This document shows, piece by piece, positions 7,169 to 14,616 of a stretch of 32,907 nt of DNA (its first letter is position 1; every line of letters begins with the position of its first letter). A model generated the notes under the pieces. It did no database searches, was not told the DNA's origin, and saw only the letters and a program-made list of their open reading frames with translations. Position numbers and translations under genes: made by a program. Source of the DNA: an uncultured Myxococcales bacterium (GTDB lineage Bacteria > Myxococcota_A > UBA9042); NCBI GenBank assembly GCA_903896545.1, contig CAITYF010000117.1:1-32907 (forward strand), written 5' to 3'.

Positions 7169-8995
7169 ATGAATATTCTCGGTATTTCCTGCTACTACCA
7201 CGACTCTGCGGCGGCGATTCTCGTCGACGGCAAGATCGTCGCGGCCGCGCAGGAAGAGCGGTTCACGCGCAAGAAGCACGACGCGGATTTTCCGCACAAC
7301 GCGGTGAAGTATTGCCTTGCAGAAGCGGGCGTGACCAAGCTCGATGCCGTCGCGTTCTACGACAAGCCCATTCTGAAATTTCACCGCATTTTGGAGACCA
7401 GCCTCGCGGTCGCGCCCAAAGGGCTTTCGCAGTTCATGCAGGCCGTGCCCTTGTGGCTGCGCGAAAAGCTCTGGATTGAGCCGGCGATCCTGTCGGCGCT
7501 GGAAGCCTGTGGTGCCGAAGCGCCGGACACGCTGTACTACCCGGAGCACCACGAATCGCACGCGGCCAGCGCGTTTTACGCCTCGCCGTTTCAGGAAGCC
7601 GCGGTTCTGACGCTGGACGGCGTGGGCGAATGGGCGACCGCGACCCTGGGCGTGGGTGAAGGCCACAAGCTGCGCCTGAAGCAGAGCCTCGACTTTCCGC
7701 ATTCGCTGGGGCTGCTCTACTCCGCGTTCACCTACTTCTGCGGTTTCCGCGTCAATTCAGGCGAGTACAAGCTGATGGGTCTGGCGCCGTACGGGCGGCC
7801 GATTTACACCCAGACGATTCTGGAGAAGCTCGTGGACCTGCGTCCCGACGGTTCGTTTCGCCTGCATCTGGAGTATTTTGGCTACGTTGACGGGCTGAAG
7901 ATGACCAACGACCGTTTTGCCGCGCTTTTTGGCGGTCCAGCGCGTTCACCCGAAGCGAAGATGACGCAGCGCGAGTGCGATTTGGCGGCGTCGATTCAAG
8001 AAGTGACCGAGCAGATTGTGCTGACGATGGCGCGGCACGCGCGCGAGACGACGGGCAAACGCAATTTGTGTCTGGCGGGCGGCGTGGCGCTGAACTGCGT
8101 GGCGAACGGCAAGTTGCTGCGCGCGGGAATCTTCGACGACGTCTGGATTCAGCCGGCGGCGGGCGACGCGGGCGGTGCGCTCGGTGCGGCGCTGGCGGTG
8201 TGGCACAACGTGCTGGGCAATCCGCGGCAGGCGGACGGCAAGACCGACCAGATGCAGGGCGCGTACCTGGGACCTCAGTTTGCCGACGCCGACGTGCGCG
8301 CGTGGCTGGACGCCAAGGGCTACCCGTACCGCGAAGTGACCGACGCGGAGTGGCCAAGCGAAGTGGCGCGTCTGATCGCTGCGGAAAACGTCATCGGTCT
8401 CTGCCAAGGTCGCATGGAATTTGGCCCGCGCGCGCTGGGGAATCGCTCGATTGTCGGTGACGCGCGGTCGCCCAAGATGCAGTCGGTGATGAACCTGAAG
8501 ATCAAGTTCCGCGAGAGCTTTCGGCCTTTTGCGCCGTCGGTTCTGGAGGAGCGCATCGGCGATTTCTTTGAGTTGGACCGGCCGTCACCGTACATGCTGC
8601 TCGTTGCCGACGTCGTGGAGAAGCGCCGCCTGCCGCTGCAAGGCGACGAGGACACGCTGGATCCGCAGACGCGTGTGAATCGACCGCGGTCGGACGTGCC
8701 GGCGATTACGCACGTGGACTACTCGGCGCGGGTGCAGTCGGTGAGCGCGGCAACAAACCCGCGCTACCACGCGCTTCTGCAGGCTTTTGAGGCACAGACC
8801 GGCTACGGCATCCTCATCAACACGAGCTTCAACGTGCGCGGCGAGCCGATCATTTGCACGCCGGAAGACGCGTACCGGTGCTTCATGCGGTCGGAGATCG
8901 ACTATTTGAGCGTGGGCAACTTCATTCTGGAGAAGAAAGCGCAGCCGCGGTGGCAGGACGTGGAGAATTGGCGCGAGGAATTCACGCTGGATTAG
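7169..8995 (+). CDS. NodU/CmcH-family carbamoyltransferase
   Basis: The product is 608 residues, full length for the family. The N-terminal domain (about residues 1-350) has the Kae1-like ASKHA fold signature: MNILGISCYYHDSAA with the early H11-D12, EERFTRKKHD, and the metal-binding HHESHAASAFY with H127 and H131. Further signatures are LTLDGVGEW, GEYKLMGLAPYG and the glycine-rich CLAGGVALNCVANGK. The C-terminal domain has GRMEFGPRALGNRS (414-427), FRPFAPSVL and INTSFNVRGEPI. The family uses carbamoyl phosphate and ATP to make a carbamoyl-adenylate intermediate and then O- or N-carbamoylates natural products or sugars. The substrate here is unknown, as no other biosynthetic genes are adjacent. 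It follows the SxtJ-like gene by 2 bases. Confidence 0.93.
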   Translation: MNILGISCYYHDSAAAILVDGKIVAAAQEERFTRKKHDADFPHNAVKYCLAEAGVTKLDAVAFYDKPILKFHRILETSLAVAPKGLSQFMQAVPLWLREKLWIEPAILSALEACGAEAPDTLYYPEHHESHAASAFYASPFQEAAVLTLDGVGEWATATLGVGEGHKLRLKQSLDFPHSLGLLYSAFTYFCGFRVNSGEYKLMGLAPYGRPIYTQTILEKLVDLRPDGSFRLHLEYFGYVDGLKMTNDRFAALFGGPARSPEAKMTQRECDLAASIQEVTEQIVLTMARHARETTGKRNLCLAGGVALNCVANGKLLRAGIFDDVWIQPAAGDAGGALGAALAVWHNVLGNPRQADGKTDQMQGAYLGPQFADADVRAWLDAKGYPYREVTDAEWPSEVARLIAAENVIGLCQGRMEFGPRALGNRSIVGDARSPKMQSVMNLKIKFRESFRPFAPSVLEERIGDFFELDRPSPYMLLVADVVEKRRLPLQGDEDTLDPQTRVNRPRSDVPAITHVDYSARVQSVSAATNPRYHALLQAFEAQTGYGILINTSFNVRGEPIICTPEDAYRCFMRSEIDYLSVGNFILEKKAQPRWQDVENWREEFTLD

Positions 8996-9050
8996 CGGGT
9001 GGGCGGGCGCGGGCGTCAGTCCTGCTGCTGGTTCTGGGGGCGTCCGCCCT

Positions 9051-9125
9051 GACGGTCGGACCGGGTCGCCAATCGCAAACGTCGGACGTTTGCGACGGAG
9101 TCCCGATGCGGGCCTCCGCGCGACG
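9051..9125. terminator. Hairpin cluster between convergent genes, probable bidirectional terminator
   Basis: The strongest element is TCGCAAACGTC (9073-9083) and its perfect inverse GACGTTTGCGA (9085-9095), which can form a 9-bp stem with a 5-base loop. It is preceded by CGGTC/GACCG and followed by CGGAG/CTCCG pairs. It lies between the carbamoyltransferase stop (8995) and the M23 peptidase stop (9211), which converge. There is no T-run, so intrinsic termination is uncertain, and it could be a regulatory or protein-binding palindrome. Confidence 0.45.
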
Positions 9126-9210
9126 CGTTGGGCCCCTCGCCCGCTGGCGCAGATTCGAACGGGCCGCTCGTGGCCAAAGCGAGCGTGCAGGCAAACGACT
9201 CGCGAACGCT

Positions 9211-10206
9211 CTACCCCAGCTCATCCACAAAAACCGCGCCGTCAAAATCGGCCGCGGAAAACGGCAGGTCCAAGCACGCGCGCCGCACGCAACCGCGGAG
9301 AAGCGCCATTCCGGCGTTCAGAGTCGCAAAGCGCGTTGGGTACGTGAACGACTCGATAACGACTTCCCACGCGCGCGCGCGCGGGTCGGAAATGGCGGAA
9401 ATCACGCCACGGCGTGCGGGATCCTTGAGATCGGCAAGTACAGCTGCGACGGCGTTCGGGTCAAAGACGGTCGGCGCAAACGGCGCGTCGGAAGGATCGC
9501 TTGCGGGATTCCACGGACGCAGCGGCAGCGCACGCCAGAGACTGGGCGCGCCGACTTCATCGGCACCCGCGGCAAACGGATCCACCAAGGCCCCGCCGAG
9601 ACTCACGTTGTAGTGCACGTGCGGCGCGACAAAAGGAAACGACAAAAGCGCGTCCAGTCCAGAATAGCCAGAAAGCGCGACGAGCTGCCCGCGCGAGACG
9701 ACGTCACCGACCTGCACGAGCACGCGCGCGAGGTGATTGCTGCTCGTCAACAAGCCGCCGCCGTGGTCGAGGAAGAGCTTGAGGCCACCGCGGTTGTACT
9801 CGCTGCGGATGGCCACGACGACGCCGGGCGCGGCGGCGCGGACACCGGTGCCAGGCGGAATGGCGAAGTCGGTGCCGTTGTGGCTGTTGTAGGTCAGCTT
9901 GCCACCGCGGAAGTCGCGCACTTGCGTGATGGCGACGCTCCAGCCAGCTTCCGGCGGCGTCTGCGTGTGGTTAAAAAGGTTGGATATGATCACATGCCGC
10001 GCACGGGTCCGCCGCCCAAGCCACGTCACCACGCCCAGCTTGGGTCGGTACTGCCGCAGCGCCGACAATCCGGCACGCGCGGCGGGCAGATGCGGATCGC
10101 CGCGCAACGCCAGCCACGCCTGCGCGGGCGCGCCGGGCGTCAGCCCAAGGACTTCATGCACGGCCAAACCGGATTGCTGACTTGCGCGTGTGAGGCTTTC
10201 GTACAT
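9211..10206 (-). CDS. M23 (LytM/lysostaphin-type) metallopeptidase family protein
   Basis: The product is 331 residues from ATG at 10206; a GTG at 10227 is an alternative. Residues about 100-215 form the M23 domain: HNGTDFAIPPGTGVRAAAPG with H109 and D113, SSNHLAR with H158, VGDVVSRGQLVALSGYSG, and PHVHYNV with H196 and H198. All the residues expected for zinc binding and catalysis are present, so it is probably an active endopeptidase cleaving peptidoglycan cross-bridges or related peptides. No classical signal peptide is seen at either start, which is odd for a wall enzyme and suggests cytoplasmic retention, atypical export or a misjudged start. It lies 30 bases downstream of an L,D-transpeptidase-like gene, consistent with a cell-wall remodelling pair. 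Confidence 0.85.
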   Translation of the reverse strand: MYESLTRASQQSGLAVHEVLGLTPGAPAQAWLALRGDPHLPAARAGLSALRQYRPKLGVVTWLGRRTRARHVIISNLFNHTQTPPEAGWSVAITQVRDFRGGKLTYNSHNGTDFAIPPGTGVRAAAPGVVVAIRSEYNRGGLKLFLDHGGGLLTSSNHLARVLVQVGDVVSRGQLVALSGYSGLDALLSFPFVAPHVHYNVSLGGALVDPFAAGADEVGAPSLWRALPLRPWNPASDPSDAPFAPTVFDPNAVAAVLADLKDPARRGVISAISDPRARAWEVVIESFTYPTRFATLNAGMALLRGCVRRACLDLPFSAADFDGAVFVDELG

Positions 10207-10236
10207 GCCGCCATTGTGCCGCGGCACCGGCGGGCG

Positions 10237-10797
10237 TCAAGCGCGGCCTGAACAGCCGTGAACGTAGACAAAGACGCCGCCCGCGAGGTGATCGATGGTC
10301 GCATCGGCTTCCGCGTCCGGGACCATGAAGCAACCCGCGCTGAACGTGAGTCGCCCGGCCGGATGGATGACGATGTCACGGGCGAACGCGTTGTCGTTGA
10401 TGCCGCGGTCCAAGCCGCGAACGCGCAAGCTGCGGCCGTAGTGACCCGCGTAGGGGCGGAGGTCGGTGACAAATGCCCCGGCGCTGGACTGCAGGCTGCC
10501 GGGGACGTTGGAACAGGAAACGGCGCGACCCGTTGCGGCATCGTTGGACGCCGCAGCATGCCGAACGTGCGCGGCAAAGACGACGCGCTGCGTCTTGGCG
10601 TCCAACACCCACAGGCGTTCCTGTCGCCAGCTGACGTCGTAGTCGACGATGGCAAACACACTGCGATTCGACACTGCGCCACGATGGGCGACGCGCGCCG
10701 CGCGGGCTTCGGCGATGACCTTGTCCGGCGGTGTGTCGAGCGAGGGAGCGGTCAAAGCGGTGAGAATTGAAAAGGCGATGGCGACGGCGGCTTCCAT
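10237..10797 (-). CDS. Murein L,D-transpeptidase catalytic-domain (YkuD_2-type) family protein
   Basis: The product is 186 residues from ATG at 10797, with a GGGGGAG just upstream; the spacing is short. The N-terminus (AAVAIAFSILTALTAPS) is a signal peptide without the usual basic residues. The catalytic region reads FAIVDYDVSWRQERLWVLD, CSNVPGSLQSSAGAFVTD, YGRSLRVRGLDRGINDNA, IVIHP with H145, and FSAGCFMVP with S153 and C156. This order matches the YkuD_2 group of L,D-transpeptidase-like proteins, in which the Cys is the nucleophile. It probably acts on peptidoglycan in the periplasm. It precedes the M23 peptidase gene by 30 bases. Cross-linking versus carboxypeptidase activity cannot be told from sequence. 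Confidence 0.82.
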   Translation of the reverse strand: MEAAVAIAFSILTALTAPSLDTPPDKVIAEARAARVAHRGAVSNRSVFAIVDYDVSWRQERLWVLDAKTQRVVFAAHVRHAAASNDAATGRAVSCSNVPGSLQSSAGAFVTDLRPYAGHYGRSLRVRGLDRGINDNAFARDIVIHPAGRLTFSAGCFMVPDAEADATIDHLAGGVFVYVHGCSGRA

Positions 10798-10871
10798 GGC
10801 TCCCCCAGCAGCCCGCGAAAGCGCGGGTGTTGGAGGTGTTGACGCACGAGTCAGCCTTTCGATCTGTCGGT

Positions 10872-11117
10872 TCAGTTCCCTTCCGGACCCCAATCCTTGT
10901 CGGGAATCGTCTCCAGCGACGCGGAGTACCAGCGCACGCCGGCGTCGGTGATGCGCATCAGGCGACGCGCGGCGAAAAGGTCTTCGAGCGTGGACTCCAA
11001 CAACGACTGCTCAAACTGCTGGTCGAGCTCCCCCCAAACGTCGGACAGGCGCATCTCGCAATCGGGATAGAGGTTCAGGAGCGCCAGAATCGCGGTCGCA
11101 CAGGGGTGGTCGGTCAT
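10872..11117 (-). CDS. Small hypothetical protein with a winged-helix-like profile
   Basis: The product is 81 residues from ATG at 11117. The sequence is soluble and helical: CATAILALLNLYPDCEMRLSD, then LDQQFEQSLLESTLEDLFAA, then RRLMRITDAGVRWYS, and an acidic tail. The pattern of helices followed by a short basic strand-turn-strand (RLMRITDAGVRWY) resembles a winged helix, but no family signature is clear and it could equally be a small structural protein. It lies between the GT-C gene and the L,D-transpeptidase-like gene on the same strand, 74 bases ahead of the latter. It does not overlap the larger upstream gene, and codon use fits the neighbourhood. Confidence 0.6.
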   Translation of the reverse strand: MTDHPCATAILALLNLYPDCEMRLSDVWGELDQQFEQSLLESTLEDLFAARRLMRITDAGVRWYSASLETIPDKDWGPEGN

Positions 11118-11211
11118 GTCTTCTGGCCTCTGAAGGGCGGCGTGAGGCCGCGAGCGCTGTAGGCCAGTCTGGTGCCGCGCGCAGAGAGCGTCAAGCGGTC
11201 GCACCGCGTGG

Positions 11212-12804
11212 TCACGGAGACTCGTGCAGCACACCAGGCGCCGGAGCGTCGAACTTCTGACACCACACCAGGGTGTGCAGCCCCGGACCTTGCAGCGCCA
11301 GCGGACGCGCCTGGCTGTCAGGCGCGTGGGGGCACGTGACAACCGCTTGCAGTGCCAGCGCCGGATTCAAGGTGACGCGATAGTTCTTGGCGCGCGCTTG
11401 CCACGGGACGGCGAGTTCCGGCGATGCCTCAGGGCGCCCCAGTTCGGGCATGAAAACGACCGCGGCGATGGGATACGCGCGCGCGTACAGGTCGGGATGC
11501 CACAGCATCATCGGCGTGTTGAGACCAAGAAGGTCGAGGGTCCAACGGTCGCCCAAGTAACGCACCGCGCCGGCATCGACGGTCGCCACACGGCGGTCGA
11601 CAGGAACGTGTTCGTGAATCCAACGCCCCGCGGCGCACTGCACTTCGTCGATGTTGCGCGTGTCGCTTGCCAACTTTTCACTCACCGGCAGAAGCGTGAG
11701 CGCTCCCTGAGTCAGCGAAGTCAGCAGCAGGAGAAGGAGCGGCACCACCTGCACGCGGGGCGGAAGCCACTGCCCGATCCCCAGGGCGCCGAGCGCCAGC
11801 GAAACGGTCAGCGCAGGCATGATCGGCAACAGGTAACGCAGCCCGTAGAACACCCGCGGGTCGCCTAGTTCCGACACGCGCACATGGCCAAGAAGAAACG
11901 CGAAGGCCGCAAGCACAGGCAAGAGCGCCAAGCGCTGCGTCCGCGCTCCGAGTCCGGCAAGAAAAATCAGCCCGGCGCCATGCCACAACGGCGGAGTCTC
12001 GCCCAGAACCTGGTGGACTGCGCGCCAGAGCCGCTGGGGCGTCTCCGTCCACGGAATGTGCGCCAATTTGGCGTAGTAGGTCGCCGGCAACGGATGGTGC
12101 GTCGTTTCAAGGTTGCGCGCGATGACGAGGAGCCCCAACGCCAGCGCCGGTCCACCGAGGTGCAAGGCGCGCTTGAGCCAGTTCGTCGCGCCGATCGGCC
12201 GATCCAGCCAAGTGCTCCACGCGACGAGCGCGACCGCCACCAACGCGCCCTCCGGGCGGGCAATCGGCAACAGCGCGAGCCAAGCGCCGGCCATCAGCCA
12301 CGACCGCAGGACCAAAGCGCGAACGCCGGCAAGAAGCAACGCCGCGGTCAGCGCCACTTCCATGCCGCTCAGCGCCGCGCCCGCCATCGCTGGGTTCAGG
12401 GCGACCAGCACCCCAGCCGCAAGCCCCACACGCGGCGTCGCCAGACGCTGGGTCAGGTTCTCCGCCAGGAGTGCGGTCAGCACGTGGAGCACGCCGCCGA
12501 GGAGCAGCACCGCGACAATGCGCGTACCGACGTGCGCATGCCCGACAACCACGTGAACGGCGCCGAGCAGCACGGCCCAGAGCAGCGAGGTCGCTCCCGT
12601 CGTCGGCTCGCCTGGGTTGTAGGCCAGCCCGCCGTCCTGCGCGAGGCTGCGGCCGTAGACCATGTGAATCCAGGCGTCGTCCAGCGGAAATCCCAGCGGC
12701 GTGTCCACCGTGCGCTCGGCGAACCAAACCGCGAGCAGCGTCAGCACCGCAAAACCCGCGACAAGCACCTTGGGCCCGAATTTTTGCAAACCGCCGTACG
12801 ACAT
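11212..12804 (-). CDS. GT-C-type membrane glycosyltransferase-like protein (AftB-like layout)
   Basis: The product is 530 residues from ATG at 12804; a GTG at 12855 would add 17 residues. After a first membrane helix comes LGFPLDDAWIHMVYGRSLAQ with D42-D43, then GLAYNPGEPTTGATSLLW. This is the loop pattern of polyprenyl-phosphate-sugar-dependent GT-C enzymes such as the arabinofuranosyltransferase AftB group, with acidic catalytic residues after helix 1. About ten further hydrophobic helices follow (about 60-395), and then a soluble tail with RRVATVDAGAVRYLG and LDLLGLN, a motif shared with the neighbour at 12862-14412. It probably transfers a sugar from a lipid carrier on the periplasmic side. 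Donor and acceptor are unknown. The two paralogues are in tandem, separated by 57 bases. Confidence 0.72.
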   Translation of the reverse strand: MSYGGLQKFGPKVLVAGFAVLTLLAVWFAERTVDTPLGFPLDDAWIHMVYGRSLAQDGGLAYNPGEPTTGATSLLWAVLLGAVHVVVGHAHVGTRIVAVLLLGGVLHVLTALLAENLTQRLATPRVGLAAGVLVALNPAMAGAALSGMEVALTAALLLAGVRALVLRSWLMAGAWLALLPIARPEGALVAVALVAWSTWLDRPIGATNWLKRALHLGGPALALGLLVIARNLETTHHPLPATYYAKLAHIPWTETPQRLWRAVHQVLGETPPLWHGAGLIFLAGLGARTQRLALLPVLAAFAFLLGHVRVSELGDPRVFYGLRYLLPIMPALTVSLALGALGIGQWLPPRVQVVPLLLLLLTSLTQGALTLLPVSEKLASDTRNIDEVQCAAGRWIHEHVPVDRRVATVDAGAVRYLGDRWTLDLLGLNTPMMLWHPDLYARAYPIAAVVFMPELGRPEASPELAVPWQARAKNYRVTLNPALALQAVVTCPHAPDSQARPLALQGPGLHTLVWCQKFDAPAPGVLHESP

Positions 12805-12861
12805 CCGCGCCCCCGGCAGGAGCCTACGTGCCAGCCCCGGCGGGGTCAATTGCACCCGCGG

Positions 12862-14412
12862 TCAGAGCGGTCCCGGTTGCATGCCGTCCAGAATGCGCCA
12901 GGTCGGGTGTTGGGCGTCGACGAAGTCCTTGCGCGCCAGAATCTGCAGGAACAGCCCGTTCGCAATGGGTAGCGCCACAAGGTGGTAGTCCTGCTTCAGG
13001 TGCGGATCGCGCAGCAGATCCTGTTCGTACACACGCACTTCCTGCCACGGAAACGGCTGCGCCGGGTCCTGGACGACGGGACCGTTGGCGAGAAAGATCA
13101 AGTCAGGGCGCCGCGAAAGCACGTACGGGCCATCGTGCCGCTGGTGCCCTGGGTAGAAGTAGCTGGAATCCGGAGGCAGGTGCGCGATGTGCGCGTCGTT
13201 CAGGCCGAGGAGGTCGATAACGCGAAAATTCGCTTGGTAGGGCAACGCGCCGACCGGTGCGAGCGCAATCGTCGTCGTCGGCGGCAGGATCTGGCCCAGC
13301 TGCGTGCCAATCGCCGCCCAGCGCTTCACCCACTGCCCTTCGAGGCGCAGCATCGGCAGCAGGAGCTGCCACGGCCCCATCAGCAGCGTGAGCAGGACGA
13401 GTCCGACCAGCCCGTGCGCGAGTACCTTGGTCCGCTTCGGCCACGCGCGGCGGGAAAGGAGCAGTTGCACGCCATCGTCCGTCGCCGTCAGCAGAACCGG
13501 CGCGATGGGGACGAAAAACCGCCATAGAGGGAAGCTGTCTCCGCCGCTTGTCGCCAAAATCGGCGCGAAGAGCGCGATGAAAACAAGGCGTGCACGCGGC
13601 TGAACATCTGCCGAGTCGTCTGCGCGCAGCCCGCCAGCGGCCAGCGCCAGAAGCACGCCAAGGCCGACACCCGTCGCTGTCAGCAGAAAACGGCCGACGT
13701 CCAGGAGGCCGGGAAGGAGGGCCACGCCCAACGGCAGCATTTTGGCGCGCGCGCTGTTGGCGATCCACTCGTGGTGGTAGCCGAGGCGGAAGGCGAGTTG
13801 CCCTGAGAATGCCGCGATGGCGAATGCAGCCAGCAGCAACGCGTGACGCTGCCAGCGGCGGGACGCGAGCTGGGACGCGGCGGACCAAACGAGGACCGCA
13901 ATCAGCCCTTCTGGTCGCGCCAACGGCAACAACACGGCGACGAGGCCGAGCCACCGCCGACGGCGCGGCGTCGTCGGCGAAAGACAGGTCAGCAGCGCAA
14001 TCAGCAGCGCGACGAGCCCCGTCTCCAAGCCATTGACGACGTGGTACAGCCACGGCAGGCAGACGATGAGCGCGGACGCACCGAGAAAGCGCGGGCGCTC
14101 CCGCGGGCCGCCCAGCGCCACGACCGCGAGCGTCGCCATGCCAAAGAGCAGACCGAGGCCATGCGCGGTCGCGGTCAGGTCGACGCCCAGACGCGAAAAC
14201 GGCGCAAGCACGAGCACCCAGAGCAGACTCGAATACCCCTCCAGCGGGCCTTCGCCACGGTTGAAGACGAGCCCATCGCCGGCCGCAAAGTGGCGGACGT
14301 AGCGGAACGTGATGTAGGCGTCATCGACCGGCGTCTGCGGCACGCAAAATGTCCACACGAGCAGCGCGAAGGCCGCCCAGAGGAGTGCGAGGCCGACGAC
14401 ACGCCGCGTCAC
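12862..14412 (-). CDS. GT-C-type membrane glycosyltransferase-like protein, paralogue of the previous gene
   Basis: The product is 516 residues from a GTG at 14412, chosen because residue 1 onward is a membrane helix (VVGLALLWAAFALLVWTF) and no in-frame ATG lies upstream in protein-like sequence; the ribosome site is weak. The loop after helix 1 reads PVDDAYITFRYVRHFAAGDG with D30-D31 and LVFNRGEGPLEGYSSLLW, a typical AftB-like GT-C signature. Around ten more hydrophobic helices follow, then a tail with ALAPVGALPYQ and RVIDLLGLNDAHIA. Both paralogues keep the aspartate pair and the DLLGLN tail, so both are probably active on related substrates such as a cell-surface glycan. It is transcribed ahead of 11212-12804, probably as one unit. 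Confidence 0.75.
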   Translation of the reverse strand: MTRRVVGLALLWAAFALLVWTFCVPQTPVDDAYITFRYVRHFAAGDGLVFNRGEGPLEGYSSLLWVLVLAPFSRLGVDLTATAHGLGLLFGMATLAVVALGGPRERPRFLGASALIVCLPWLYHVVNGLETGLVALLIALLTCLSPTTPRRRRWLGLVAVLLPLARPEGLIAVLVWSAASQLASRRWQRHALLLAAFAIAAFSGQLAFRLGYHHEWIANSARAKMLPLGVALLPGLLDVGRFLLTATGVGLGVLLALAAGGLRADDSADVQPRARLVFIALFAPILATSGGDSFPLWRFFVPIAPVLLTATDDGVQLLLSRRAWPKRTKVLAHGLVGLVLLTLLMGPWQLLLPMLRLEGQWVKRWAAIGTQLGQILPPTTTIALAPVGALPYQANFRVIDLLGLNDAHIAHLPPDSSYFYPGHQRHDGPYVLSRRPDLIFLANGPVVQDPAQPFPWQEVRVYEQDLLRDPHLKQDYHLVALPIANGLFLQILARKDFVDAQHPTWRILDGMQPGPL

Positions 14413-14616
14413 GAGCGGGGTCCGACAAAGGCGGTGGAACGAGCCGAGGCGGGCACAGAGCGAATGCGGCAAACGATGCAGGGAGAAGTCGCCATGGAAC
14501 CGCGATACTGCGCCGCGCCGTGCCTGCGGGTCAAGCGCGGGCAAAGCCCTTTCCCAAGGCCGACCGGCGCTGTACGCTCCCGGACTACCGCAGGGCGCGG
14601 AAGGCAGAGGCACAGC
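14413..14616. other. Divergent intergenic region between GT-C gene and RnfD-like gene
   Basis: About 200 bases separate the minus-strand GT-C gene from the plus-strand RnfD-like gene. The region should hold both promoters, but I see no confident promoter, operator or small gene. An AGAGG at about 14605 serves as ribosome site for the plus-strand gene. Confidence 0.4.

Noticed and set aside
13843..14616. N-terminal extension of the RnfD-like protein
   Set aside because: It is charged, antisense to a GT-C gene, and precedes a clear signal peptide at 14617.
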